A stretch of DNA of 24,674 nucleotides from a virus. Below the pieces are notes generated by a model. That model made no database searches and was not told where the DNA came from. It worked only from the letters and a program-made list of their open reading frames with translations. The stretch lies in the IMG/VR virus record IMGVR_UViG_3300042154_000815, positions 1 through 24,674 of that record; one strand, written 5' to 3'. Of this stretch, positions 11,918-19,954 are shown piece after piece; position 1 is the first letter of the stretch; each line of letters starts with the position of its first letter. Made by a program: the position numbers and the translations under genes.

Positions 11918-12071
11918 GTGTCGTAGGGCAGGAGATGCATCAAGACTGTCCTCTGAATACACCTTAGCCCATATGTTCCGAAGGGAACTATGGTACAAGG
12001 CTAAGACTCTACATGCTATGTGTAGGGTAGTAGGTTGTTACTGTCAACACATGGTTAAAGCAATAGATTAA
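11904..12071 (+). CDS. Small Cys/His-rich protein
   Basis: This encodes 55 aa with C3-x2-C6 at the N-terminus and C40, C45, C47 and H49 near the C-terminus, enough for one zinc site. A basic helix (MFRRELWYKAKTL) lies between. GAGGAAG (11888-11894) is 9 nt upstream. It overlaps the sigma-like gene by 14 bp and is the last gene of the rightward arm. It may bind nucleic acid like small phage zinc proteins encoding HNH-like or recombination-directionality factors, but no family was recognised. Confidence 0.65.
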   Translation: MICSECRRAGDASRLSSEYTLAHMFRRELWYKAKTLHAMCRVVGCYCQHMVKAID

Positions 12072-12078
12072 ATGCAAA

Positions 12079-12112
12079 AAGACCCCCCTTGGATTTCTCC
12101 TTGGGGGGTTTT
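12079..12112. terminator. Bidirectional terminator between convergent arms
   Basis: AAGACCCCCC (12079-12088) pairs with GGGGGGTTTT (12103-12112), with one G-T pair, over an inner GGA/TCC stem (12091-12093/12098-12100). On the plus strand it is followed by T-rich sequence; on the minus strand the run AAAAA (12076-12080) becomes U5. It lies 8 nt after the last rightward gene and 14 bp from the end of the last leftward gene. Confidence 0.85.
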
Positions 12113-12125
12113 CTTGTTTGTTTAT

Positions 12126-12512
12126 TTAGTTAGATTTAATTTGACGACCATCAAGTGTGATAGGTGCAGTACCATCATGGTCAATGAACAACCCTACTGG
12201 CATAGCACCACCAGAGATGAACGAATGGGCTAGTGTTACCCACACAGTCTTACCTGCCATACCTGGATGCACTGGATAAGAGAAGTGCCCAGTGTAATCT
12301 GCCTTAGCAGTTCCTGGGTAACGGCAGAAGCGGAAGCGGATAATGCTTGGTAGTCCACCACCTGGCAGTTCTACCTGTACGGTAGTCTCCCATAGGTTGC
12401 GCTTACTGCGCACTGAACCCTTCCAAGATGTCTTGCCATTGATGCGAACAGCAACAGCCTTACCCGAGATAACGGATTGCTTATCTTTGTTTGATTCTAC
12501 TTTGTCAATCAT
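12126..12512 (-). CDS. Hypothetical protein after the endopeptidase
   Basis: This encodes 128 aa, rich in beta-branched residues and Gly and probably beta-sandwich (VQVELPGGGLPS, YPVHPGMAGKTVWVTLAHS). No catalytic motif, signal peptide or membrane segment is seen. It is the last gene of the late arm and starts inside the stop of the M23 gene (TAATG at 12512); a GTG at 12521 is an alternative start. Its position suggests a lysis accessory, cell-wall-binding protein or virion decoration. That is inference only. Confidence 0.6.
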   Translation of the reverse strand: MIDKVESNKDKQSVISGKAVAVRINGKTSWKGSVRSKRNLWETTVQVELPGGGLPSIIRFRFCRYPGTAKADYTGHFSYPVHPGMAGKTVWVTLAHSFISGGAMPVGLFIDHDGTAPITLDGRQIKSN

Positions 12513-12913
12513 TATGCCCACAATGTTTGTTGAGGATTAACTGGATTGCTTGTGCTCCAGCGAGCACCATCACGTTCACCGAAGTGAAGATGGGGAGCAG
12601 TGCTTTTACCTGTATTACCGGTAAGACCAATCAACTGTCCCTTCTTAACCTTCTCACCAGGCTGTACAAATATCTTAGATAGATGTGCATACACTAGATG
12701 ATTCTTGGTGGTTAGTGGGTAAGTTCTGCGTTGCACGATGTGCTTGCCGTAGTCGGCACCCCAACTGTTGGAACTAATTACACCTTTACGTGCTGCATAC
12801 ACAGCAGTACCGGTCTTACAAGCAAAGTCAACACCGTCATGCCAACCACGCTTCCAGATTTTCCCAGTCACTCCATAGTGAGTAGAGATAGGTATGTTCT
12901 TAACTGGGTACAT
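12512..12913 (-). CDS. Endolysin, M23 (LytM-type) zinc metallopeptidase
   Basis: This encodes 133 aa, almost only a peptidase domain. H25-x3-D29 (WHDGVDF) and H108-x-H110 (PHLHFGE) are the M23 zinc and catalytic residues, and H77 in VYAHLS is the conserved second His. The loop PGEKVKKGQLIGLTGNTGKS is typical of the family. It cleaves peptide cross-links of peptidoglycan. No signal peptide is visible, so export relies on the holin encoded immediately upstream (TAATG overlap at 12913). No amidase, muramidase or wall-binding domain is attached, although the downstream protein might supply binding. Confidence 0.88.
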   Translation of the reverse strand: MYPVKNIPISTHYGVTGKIWKRGWHDGVDFACKTGTAVYAARKGVISSNSWGADYGKHIVQRRTYPLTTKNHLVYAHLSKIFVQPGEKVKKGQLIGLTGNTGKSTAPHLHFGERDGARWSTSNPVNPQQTLWA

Positions 12914-13119
12914 TATTCGCTTACGCTTCCGTAGCGCAGGTCCATGCCGTTGACGTAGTTGATTGCTACCGGTAGTGCTGCACCAAGTGCAACAATAACA
13001 ACTGGTGCTAGGTCAAAAGATGCAACGTTATCTAGAACGTATACAAGTACAGCACCTAGTGCTGCCTTTAGCATGCCACCAAATGGACTATCTGCTAACC
13101 AGATACCAAATTTTCTCAT
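12913..13119 (-). CDS. Putative holin
   Basis: This encodes 68 aa with two hydrophobic segments: about 14-31 (GMLKAALGAVLVYVLD) and about 37-54 (LAPVVIVALGAALPVAIN). A short loop joins them and the ends are polar, as in two-TM class II holins. It sits immediately before the M23 endolysin and after the large tail gene, with TAATG junctions on both sides and AGGAAA before the ATG. Holins open the inner membrane at a set time so the lysin can reach the wall. Sequence of holins is poorly conserved, so the call rests on topology and context. Confidence 0.72.
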   Translation of the reverse strand: MRKFGIWLADSPFGGMLKAALGAVLVYVLDNVASFDLAPVVIVALGAALPVAINYVNGMDLRYGSVSE

Positions 13120-15164
13120 TATAGTTTCCTAACTAGTACTAGCAATATGCCACCAAAGCCATTGCTATCTTTATCTGGGGAAGACTCACTTGTAAAACGA
13201 ACCTCTTCAATTACACCTTGAAAAGATTCATTAGTTCTAAAGTCTTTAATTGTAACAAAGTCTCCTTCGCTTTCAAGGAGTTCAAGTTTCGAGAGAACAT
13301 CGTATGCTCTACCAACATAACCAAACTGAGAGTTGTACTTATCCATTTCAACATCGTAACAAGACAGTGGATACTGGTACATTCTCTGACGTGGTACACC
13401 AGGGATAGCCTTTAGTTGGTATGACTGAAGTACTGGATAATCTATAATTGGTGAGCCGTTATTAAGTGTGTACTTAATTGCTATTAACTCTTGCTTTCCT
13501 ACTGGCTGGCTCAGTCCAATGTTTTCATTTATAGATTCAGAGTCAAGCGTTGTAATGTCATAGACGGTTCCGGAAGAACCAATAGTTTGAACAGCAATGC
13601 TGTCACCACTACCAACAAGACCACGAGTTTGTAGGTACTTAAAGAACTTAGGTTCAACTGTGCCATAGCGAATCTTGCCAGTCTGTAACCAACCAGAAGC
13701 GCGATAGTCGGTTGTATGTTCTATCTGCAGTTCACCCTTAACGGTATCGCTATCCTCTTGGATAACCATTACGAGGCGATTGTTAATATTGTAAACTTCA
13801 GTACACTCTGAACTGTCACCATCAAGTGATGACTGGTACTCAAGGTCATAGGCATAAGCAAATGTACCATCATTAAATTGCTGTGCCAAGTCAATGCGAA
13901 TCAAGATACCATTTGTATCTGAACCATCAAGAACTTTAGTTGCAGCATATAAGTAACTGCCACGCTCAGTAAATCCATTAACTGCGTAACTTGTTTCAAC
14001 TAAGAGTGGACCAACAATTAAATCACCGTCTTGATTAACTTGACAGATACGTACACCTTTACTGGTTCCAACTGCAAGATATCCAAGATAGTAGTGTATT
14101 GCTTTAATTGTTTCGCCATCTGGCAAAGTTACTGTAACCGTTGAACCTGACAAGTTTGGCAACAGACTTCCATCATTGGTAGATGAGGGTGCTCCATCGA
14201 AAGGTATCTTAAAAATCTCTCCATTATTTCCAGAGTTTCCTGAGGCATAGATATGGGTTGTGCCACCAGCAATGTCATTCCAAATAAAGAATGGGTCAAT
14301 ATGAGTGCGCGAATCAGATTGCTTACCAGCAGGTAACGCACCAACGTGTGCATTAGTATTACCTTGTGTAGTATCCAGCAGATTTAGAATATTATCTTCA
14401 CCAAAGAAAACAAATCCTTTAGCGTACTTAACAAACGCTTTAGTATCTCCACCATCATGACGAGCAAACACTACATCAGAATCTAAAACACCAACAGTTC
14501 CACGATGGATAGCACCACTGCAAGTAGCGTAGTAAGTAGAACCTGAGGTGGTTACAGATGTAAATGGATAGTCGGTACCACTATGTCCTTGAGGATATGA
14601 AGTAGCAGTATGTACATAGTTTGCTGTAGCAACTGCACCATTAAGGGCATCAGGAGTAATCCTCTTTAAGATACCATTGTCATCACCAGAAACTAATACT
14701 TCTCTATTGACTGGTGTTGCACCGCTAGTGTCAGTCCACTGACCAGTGGCAGCATTGATGCCCTTGATTCCAGTATAGGCATGGTAAACCTTCTTGTGTA
14801 AGCGCAACTCGCCAATATTCCAAACATCGACACCACGTGAGTCATAGAATCTATGAGTTACATGTTCGTAGTCTGTTCCTGGTTCATAGAACTCAATACC
14901 AGCACCGTTGTGCCAAGAGGTTTGTGAACGTACCCACCAACCAGTAAGCGATTGCTCTCCCGGTTCAGGGCTATTGTCGAACTGGTCCTTTTTGTATTGA
15001 GCAGTCTCACGACGATAAGGATTCTGATTATCAATCTTTAAGATAAATGGAATGTCTGAAATAGATAAATCGTAGGCTGTATCCGTTGGTTGAAATGTCT
15101 GACCTTCTGCCGTATAGGATAAGTCGTATTGAAAATCCTCAGTAATATCATTTGGTACAGTCAT
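13119..15164 (-). CDS. Large tail/structural protein, beta-rich
   Basis: This encodes 681 aa with no catalytic motif. The first 100 residues are mixed, and the middle (about 110-500) is rich in short Gly/Ser/Thr/Asp turns between beta strands. An example is SGDDNGILKRITPDAL, and similar strand-turn units recur (GSYLYAATKVLDGSDTNGILIRI), so a beta-propeller or solenoid is likely. It is probably a tail or baseplate protein, or a receptor-binding protein. The open frame starts three codons upstream, but the ATG at 15164 lies in the stop of the preceding gene (TAATG). It lies between fibre-type genes and the holin. Confidence 0.65.
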   Translation of the reverse strand: MTVPNDITEDFQYDLSYTAEGQTFQPTDTAYDLSISDIPFILKIDNQNPYRRETAQYKKDQFDNSPEPGEQSLTGWWVRSQTSWHNGAGIEFYEPGTDYEHVTHRFYDSRGVDVWNIGELRLHKKVYHAYTGIKGINAATGQWTDTSGATPVNREVLVSGDDNGILKRITPDALNGAVATANYVHTATSYPQGHSGTDYPFTSVTTSGSTYYATCSGAIHRGTVGVLDSDVVFARHDGGDTKAFVKYAKGFVFFGEDNILNLLDTTQGNTNAHVGALPAGKQSDSRTHIDPFFIWNDIAGGTTHIYASGNSGNNGEIFKIPFDGAPSSTNDGSLLPNLSGSTVTVTLPDGETIKAIHYYLGYLAVGTSKGVRICQVNQDGDLIVGPLLVETSYAVNGFTERGSYLYAATKVLDGSDTNGILIRIDLAQQFNDGTFAYAYDLEYQSSLDGDSSECTEVYNINNRLVMVIQEDSDTVKGELQIEHTTDYRASGWLQTGKIRYGTVEPKFFKYLQTRGLVGSGDSIAVQTIGSSGTVYDITTLDSESINENIGLSQPVGKQELIAIKYTLNNGSPIIDYPVLQSYQLKAIPGVPRQRMYQYPLSCYDVEMDKYNSQFGYVGRAYDVLSKLELLESEGDFVTIKDFRTNESFQGVIEEVRFTSESSPDKDSNGFGGILLVLVRKL

Positions 15165-16036
15165 TATGCCCAACTCACCGTTCCACTTCCTGCTGTAATT
15201 CTAGAAACTTTGTTTGGTCCAACAATTACTGCTGCATCAGCAGTAAGTCCTGCTCCAATGGTAATTGTAAAGTGAGATGGGTATGAAAGAATTACTACAC
15301 CTGAACCGCCAACACGACCTGCGCCGTCTCTACTGCTACCACCTGCGCCACCGCCGTAGCCTGAAACTCCATCAGTTCCAGCCGTGTAAGTAGGACCTGG
15401 AGTGCCAGCACCACCGTTACCACCACCGCCAAGTCCACCAATTCCAGCAGCACCATCACCAGTACCACCACCACCACCTGCGTAGTAGACAGAAGTACCT
15501 GTAATTGCAACTGCTACACCATTACCACCGTGACCACCTGAGCCACTACCAGTAGCACCGGCAGCACCTGCACCACCGCCACCTCCTGCGTATGAATATA
15601 AACCTGTTTGACCAATTGCATTTCCACCAGCAAAACCTTGCCCAGAAGTGCCAGCAGCACCACTTCCTACTGCGCTACCTGCTGAACCACCACCGCCACC
15701 AGAGCCACCTGATGTTCCGTTTCCACCATTTGCACGACCACCTAATCCGCCGCCTATTGCTGTGATAGTTGCAAATACAGAGTTATTACCACTGTTACCT
15801 TGAGTACCACCAAGACCTACGGTTACTGTGTAGTTAGTATTTTTTACTAATTTAAGTGGTGATTCAAGTGACCCACCACCGCCAGTTGCTGTAACTGTTG
15901 AGCGAAGTCCACCAGCACCGCCTCCACCGCCAGTGTATTCTTCTCTGACGTTACTGCCACCACCACCAGCAACAACTAAATAGTTAACAATTAAATCGTC
16001 AGCAACAGATGACGCAATTATTCCTAGGGTTCTCAT
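15164..16036 (-). CDS. Glycine-rich tail protein
   Basis: This encodes 290 aa. After a short lead, NYLVVAGGGGS opens a region of about 220 residues dominated by Gly runs (GGGGGAGG, SGGGGGSAG, YAGGGGGAGAAG). This is like the polyglycine-helix receptor-binding tips of phage tail adhesins. The last 50 residues (VVILSYPSHFTITIGAG) return to ordinary beta structure. The C-terminal end of the fibre at 22776 has the same design ([13 protein letters not shown]... IVIVELYA). The start is the ATG at 16036 in an ATGA overlap with the previous gene. Probably at the tail tip or a fibre end. Confidence 0.7.
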   Translation of the reverse strand: MRTLGIIASSVADDLIVNYLVVAGGGGSNVREEYTGGGGGAGGLRSTVTATGGGGSLESPLKLVKNTNYTVTVGLGGTQGNSGNNSVFATITAIGGGLGGRANGGNGTSGGSGGGGGSAGSAVGSGAAGTSGQGFAGGNAIGQTGLYSYAGGGGGAGAAGATGSGSGGHGGNGVAVAITGTSVYYAGGGGGTGDGAAGIGGLGGGGNGGAGTPGPTYTAGTDGVSGYGGGAGGSSRDGAGRVGGSGVVILSYPSHFTITIGAGLTADAAVIVGPNKVSRITAGSGTVSWA

Positions 16037-16923
16037 GTAACGAGGTCTCCAACGATTGCCCAAGTGTTAGCAGCACGTTTAATAAAACTTGCACTTGACC
16101 ACTGGGCACGTAGTTTAAGTCCAGGTGTTCCGTTAAGTGTGACACCAGCAGCACCTGCTGTTGTGATAACTCCAGTTCCAATGTTTATGATATCTATAGT
16201 TGAACCAATTGGAAAACTGTAGGTTGAATCTAATGGAATTGTTACAGTAAATGTTCCATTAAGTTCAATTAAGTTAACCTCATCACCAGAAGCAAGGGTG
16301 TAGGCACCTGTTTTAGCAGCAGGAATTGTGTATAGTTTTGAAATCTTACCATCTATTTGTGCTTGAATAGCAGACGTAACACCGTCAACATGGTTAAGTT
16401 CAGTAGAGTCTACGGTTAGTGCTGCACCACCATTAACTGTGCCACCAGTAATTACTGGACTGGTTAATGTTTTGTTGGTTAAGGTCTGAGTCTTTGATGT
16501 ACCTACAACGGAACCTTCACCACTTGCAATACCATGAAGTGACTTGGAAATTGTTGGTCCAGTTACACCGGTATTCTCACCATCGTTTTTAATTGTGTAC
16601 GCTGATGCTGCTTCAATGTGATTCTGTGGTTCTTGCAGGTCACGTGGAGTTATCATGTGTCTAATAACTGCTCCAGCATCATGGCTTACAGCGGTTGTTC
16701 CATCTTGAGCACGAGTAATATTTAATGTACTACCAGCGTTAAGACTTCTAACTGTTACAATTTCTTCAGAAGCAGTGTCTGGGTCAATAACAAGGGTGTA
16801 AGGGTACACTGTAGGAAATGTTGATATATCTGGGGACACAGGTAGAGTGGCTGTGCCACTTGCTATCCCACCAGCACCTACGGCTTTAGCCGTGGCAGTT
16901 GAAGTGTAGTTACGAGCAGACAT
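16033..16923 (-). CDS. Tail fibre / minor structural protein
   Basis: This encodes 296 aa. The front part (about 35-95) has PYTLVIDPDTASEEIVTV and ITRAQDGTTAVSHDAGAVIRH, a module seen in phage neck and fibre proteins. Then TKTQTLTNKTLTSPVITGG (about 143-161), a repeat often found in tail fibres, is followed by a short coiled region and a beta-rich C-terminus. It probably trimerises. The ATG at 16923 is 7 bp after the stop of the preceding gene. Confidence 0.72.
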   Translation of the reverse strand: MSARNYTSTATAKAVGAGGIASGTATLPVSPDISTFPTVYPYTLVIDPDTASEEIVTVRSLNAGSTLNITRAQDGTTAVSHDAGAVIRHMITPRDLQEPQNHIEAASAYTIKNDGENTGVTGPTISKSLHGIASGEGSVVGTSKTQTLTNKTLTSPVITGGTVNGGAALTVDSTELNHVDGVTSAIQAQIDGKISKLYTIPAAKTGAYTLASGDEVNLIELNGTFTVTIPLDSTYSFPIGSTIDIINIGTGVITTAGAAGVTLNGTPGLKLRAQWSSASFIKRAANTWAIVGDLVT

Positions 16924-16930
16924 GATTTAC

Positions 16931-17830
16931 CTATCGGGTGAAGTGGATACGGATTGGGTTGCGGTCATTAAGTTTTCTTGCTTCTTCTGCAAGACGCTTG
17001 TCGTAAAGAGCAAGTAAGTATTTAGATGCGTTAGTACCAGCACCATAAGAACGACCAGCAATTTGTGATTGTTGGTCAGACTCAGCAGAACCAAAGGTCA
17101 AACGACCTGGGTCAATGAAGGATGCTAGACGTGCAGCGGCACCAAGAACCATAACATCTTTACATGATGCAGGTAAACCTGTAACAATTTCAAAGTCATC
17201 ATCATTACTATCCATTACTGCAGGAGCAGCAGTGTAAAAAACTTGAACGGTACGGCCAGGCTCAATACCAGAATACAGGCTAAGACTATTGCGAGAATTA
17301 AAGGTATCAGTATTAGCCATAGGGTCAACCCGATAACCACGTACAGGAAGCCATTCTTTAGAAGGGCCAGTAGTTTCATAAGATACTCCGAGAACTGTTT
17401 CAACTTCCTCTGGAAGAGGATAGGTAGACTTTGCTGTAGAGAACGAGAAGGTGTGTGTACCAGTTGTGTATAGGTCCGGGAACGTAGATAGAAGAGTTTC
17501 GTTAATGGCATCCTTTACATCCACAGATGGGAATGTAGGAGAGATGATTACACGTGCACCATTCTGATGACTAGCAGGAGATGTACCATTGTAGCCACGA
17601 CCATAAGGTGGGATACTTAGTACACCAGATGTACGGTCATAGGAATCTACATAAATTAATTCATCATCAATCTGAATGATACCAGTTGAGATGTTGTTTG
17701 CTGAGGCAACAGTAATAGTTGTTGCTGTTGTGTTTACTGCAGCAATGAGATGTGTCTGACGGTCTTGACGTAGCGTAAACCCTGCTAGTTTACGTACAAC
17801 CTCATCAGTCATTGAACCGAATGTTGCCAT
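16931..17830 (-). CDS. Virion structural protein, neck/tail connector type
   Basis: This encodes 299 aa. The pattern ATTITVASANN...GIIQIDDELIYV followed by GRGYNGTSPASHQNGARV resembles the neck and tail-adaptor modules of siphophages and some podophages. It is preceded by an N-terminal helix MTDEVVRKLAGF and followed by a long helical C-terminus (KYLLALYDKRLAEEARKL). That layout fits a head-tail connector or baseplate component. A start three codons upstream is open, but the ATG at 17830 is part of a TAATG junction. Precise role uncertain. Confidence 0.65.
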   Translation of the reverse strand: MATFGSMTDEVVRKLAGFTLRQDRQTHLIAAVNTTATTITVASANNISTGIIQIDDELIYVDSYDRTSGVLSIPPYGRGYNGTSPASHQNGARVIISPTFPSVDVKDAINETLLSTFPDLYTTGTHTFSFSTAKSTYPLPEEVETVLGVSYETTGPSKEWLPVRGYRVDPMANTDTFNSRNSLSLYSGIEPGRTVQVFYTAAPAVMDSNDDDFEIVTGLPASCKDVMVLGAAARLASFIDPGRLTFGSAESDQQSQIAGRSYGAGTNASKYLLALYDKRLAEEARKLNDRNPIRIHFTR

Positions 17831-18117
17831 TACCATTTAACCTTATCTGCCCAGTATGCTGCGGACATTTTGCCCTTGTTGATATTAGATGCGTGACGTG
17901 CCTTGAATGACTTTCTACGTGCAGCATAGGCTGCTGACTCCCCTGATTTCTTAGGGGAGCCAGACACACCTTGCTGACCAAAGCGGATAGTCTTAACCTC
18001 AGTTCCAACTTTAGCCACAACTACGTGTGACTTCTTTGGATGATTAGGTGTACGCTTTGGCTTGTTGTAGCCAGAAACACCTGCACGTGCTAGTCGTGGG
18101 TCCTTCTTTGCTACCAT
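17830..18117 (-). CDS. Small basic conserved-looking phage protein
   Basis: This encodes 95 aa, strongly basic. The block EVKTIRFGQQGVSGSP, followed by RRKSFKARHASNI and ending KGKMSAAYWADKVKW, looks like a conserved phage domain of unknown function (recalled, not searched). It contains no Cys. The gene leads the connector-type gene with a TAATG overlap, so it is probably a virion component. Its basic charge would suit binding to packaged DNA, which is inference. Confidence 0.6.
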   Translation of the reverse strand: MVAKKDPRLARAGVSGYNKPKRTPNHPKKSHVVVAKVGTEVKTIRFGQQGVSGSPKKSGESAAYAARRKSFKARHASNINKGKMSAAYWADKVKW

Positions 18118-18119
18118 GA

Positions 18120-18422
18120 TTACTTCTTGCCAGTCCTCATGTAACCCTTGCCACTTTGTGTGGCTGGCTTGCCTTGAGTCTTCAACTTGTTTTTAACGCC
18201 AGTCTTAACTGGCATAGAAGGCTTCTTGGCTGAGTTAGTCTTGGTTACTCTAACGCTGCTAGATGTTACCTTCATTCCAGTTGACTTTCCTGCTTTAACA
18301 TCTGCTCTATTGCCTTTGTTAAATTCAACTGCGCCCTTATTGCTTACTCGCAACTGACGCTTGCGCATCTTGCTAGCGGTACGCTTAGCATTGCGAACAT
18401 CATTCTTTTCAAAATCTGGCAT
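18120..18422 (-). CDS. Lys-rich low-complexity protein
   Basis: This encodes 100 aa with Lys, Arg, Ser and Thr making up most of the sequence (for example KRTASKMRKRQLR and KTGVKNKLKTQGK). No domain or Cys is visible and it is probably disordered. It is the next in a row of basic proteins (17830-19567) encoded between the connector-type and glycosyltransferase genes. A role with packaged DNA is possible but not shown. The ATG at 18422 stands one base after the previous stop. Confidence 0.6.
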   Translation of the reverse strand: MPDFEKNDVRNAKRTASKMRKRQLRVSNKGAVEFNKGNRADVKAGKSTGMKVTSSSVRVTKTNSAKKPSMPVKTGVKNKLKTQGKPATQSGKGYMRTGKK

Positions 18423-18423
18423 G

Positions 18424-18576
18424 TTACTTACCCTTCTTGGTTGTGCGAGGCATGGCAGGGACTGCTGGTACCTTCGGCATGTTGTAGTTTACTTTTTGTG
18501 GGGTAAAGGATGAGCCCTCTACCTTTGGCATTTCATGCTTGTAATTGATGTGGTTACATCCACAGTTAGCACACAT
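18424..18576 (-). CDS. 50-aa protein with N-terminal Cys motif
   Basis: This encodes 50 aa. MCANCGC at the very N-terminus gives C2, C5 and C7, with His9 as a possible fourth ligand. The rest is Pro- and Lys-rich (VPAVPAMPRTTKKGK) and probably disordered. It begins in the stop of the gene at 18576-18989 (TAATG) and ends just before the next start, which supports a real gene. Function unknown. Confidence 0.6.
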   Translation of the reverse strand: MCANCGCNHINYKHEMPKVEGSSFTPQKVNYNMPKVPAVPAMPRTTKKGK

Positions 18577-18989
18577 TATTGTTTCCTCGGATTTCTTGGA
18601 ACTGGTACGGACTTTGCTTTGTTCCTACGTATTCTGGCTGCGTTTGCTTCTCCAGCCTTCTTCATGCCTTTGATTGTTCCAGCAGCAGCAACTGCTGTTC
18701 CAACCGAGGCTCCAGCAACTTTAGTCTTAGGAGATTTAATTACTCTTTTAGTATCAGATGCTAATGTGCGTTTTACTGGTGCAGATGGCTTAACTTCCTG
18801 ACCAGTTCTAAAATCATATACCTTTGCTTTAGCACCTTGATTAGGTAAACCCTTACCTGCTGGGTGCTTCTTCATAGCATCTTCTTTGGTTACCTTTGGC
18901 TTCTTTGGCTTACCGCCTCTACCACCACCACCGGAACCACTGCTTCCGCGACCAAAGCCGCCTCCGCCACCTGGAGTTTTGCTAGCCAT
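18576..18989 (-). CDS. Gly-rich, basic low-complexity protein
   Basis: This encodes 137 aa. The N-terminus (2-35) is Gly/Ser-rich (PGGGGGFGRGSSGSGGGG). The middle is Lys/Pro-rich and a short Ala/Val-rich stretch (VAGASVGTAVAAAGTI, about 90-105) may be weakly hydrophobic. The C-terminus is Arg/Lys-rich. No enzymatic motif is seen. It starts in a TAATG junction with the preceding gene and belongs to the basic protein row. Its role may be structural or DNA-related; that is open. Confidence 0.6.
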   Translation of the reverse strand: MASKTPGGGGGFGRGSSGSGGGGRGGKPKKPKVTKEDAMKKHPAGKGLPNQGAKAKVYDFRTGQEVKPSAPVKRTLASDTKRVIKSPKTKVAGASVGTAVAAAGTIKGMKKAGEANAARIRRNKAKSVPVPRNPRKQ

Positions 18990-19567
18990 TATTTCATACC
19001 ACGCTTCTTGTTAACAGCAGCCTTGGCCTGCTTAACTTCACTCTTAGTTGCTAATCCCTTAGCCTTACCAATTTTGGTTCGTGCAAGGTTTGCTTTGCTA
19101 CCAGTAGCGGTTGCAAGAGTACGAGTATTTTTAGCAATGCTTACAGCCTTGGCTGTCTTGCTTACGGTTTTGCCAACCTTAATAGCGGCACCACCTGCGA
19201 TAAAGTTTTCTGGACCAGCATACTTGTAAACGTTTCTAGCAGCAGTATCAAGTTTTTTACCAACAGAGTTTGAAGTCTTAGGCTTATCAGTAACAGTAAT
19301 CTTTCCACCGGTACGGGAACCCATAGTCTTTGTCTTTGGCTTTGCCATTGCAACACTCTTCTTAGGTAGTGTGCCTAGTTTTGCTCGCTTGCTATCTGTC
19401 ATTGGGGCAGGTGCAGTAGCACCATAAAAACGACGCAATGCTTCACGCATCTTAGGGTCACTTGAACTACCGTACTTTTCTAGGGCAGCCTTTTTGGAAC
19501 CTGCATCACGAAGTTTCTGGATGTATGTCTCAGAAACTTTGATATCTTTTCTTGGTTTGTATGCCAT
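18989..19567 (-). CDS. Basic Ala/Lys-rich protein
   Basis: This encodes 192 aa. The N-terminal 50 residues form a possible helical domain (SETYIQKLRDAGSKKAALEKY, then REALRRFYGA). The remaining 140 are Lys/Ala/Thr-rich with a histone-H1-like look (KVGKTVSKTAKAVSIAKNTR). No Cys, no signal peptide and no recognised family. AAGGAAAA lies before the ATG at 19567. It is the longest of the basic proteins. Confidence 0.6.
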   Translation of the reverse strand: MAYKPRKDIKVSETYIQKLRDAGSKKAALEKYGSSSDPKMREALRRFYGATAPAPMTDSKRAKLGTLPKKSVAMAKPKTKTMGSRTGGKITVTDKPKTSNSVGKKLDTAARNVYKYAGPENFIAGGAAIKVGKTVSKTAKAVSIAKNTRTLATATGSKANLARTKIGKAKGLATKSEVKQAKAAVNKKRGMK

Positions 19568-19579
19568 TATTTTTCCTTA

Positions 19580-19954
19580 TTAAAGCGCACTGCCGTACGC
19601 ATGTCCTGTCTTATCCGATACGTCAAGAGCCTTGCGAATCTTGGCTGTAGTTGTACCTTCTGGTTGTATTCCTTGCTTGCGTGCTGACCGGTATAGGTCT
19701 AGTTCTTTATCCCATTTCTTCTGGGACATATCTCTACCACCATGGGCATCTCCAGTGTTTAACTGAAGAGTTCCTACCTTGCAAGCAAAACAACCTGCTA
19801 CATAGGAAGTATGTGTGTGTTCAACTACGATGTTTCCATTGCTTGGCGCCTCGTGAAAGGTTTCATCGCAATCAGTACAACCATAAGAACCTGGCTTGTA
19901 GTTAAAGTTCTCATCAAGTTTCCAAGTAAGAATCTTTGCGGTATGACTATGCAT
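19580..19954 (-). CDS. Zn-binding hypothetical protein
   Basis: This encodes 124 aa. C26-x2-C29 and C55-x2-C58, with several His (HTHT, 46-48) between, form a probable zinc ribbon over residues about 20-60. The C-terminal half is charged and probably helical and contains a conserved-looking DMSQKKWDKELDLYRSARK. It overlaps the upstream glycosyltransferase gene by 8 bp. No family was recognised. Confidence 0.6.
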   Translation of the reverse strand: MHSHTAKILTWKLDENFNYKPGSYGCTDCDETFHEAPSNGNIVVEHTHTSYVAGCFACKVGTLQLNTGDAHGGRDMSQKKWDKELDLYRSARKQGIQPEGTTTAKIRKALDVSDKTGHAYGSAL

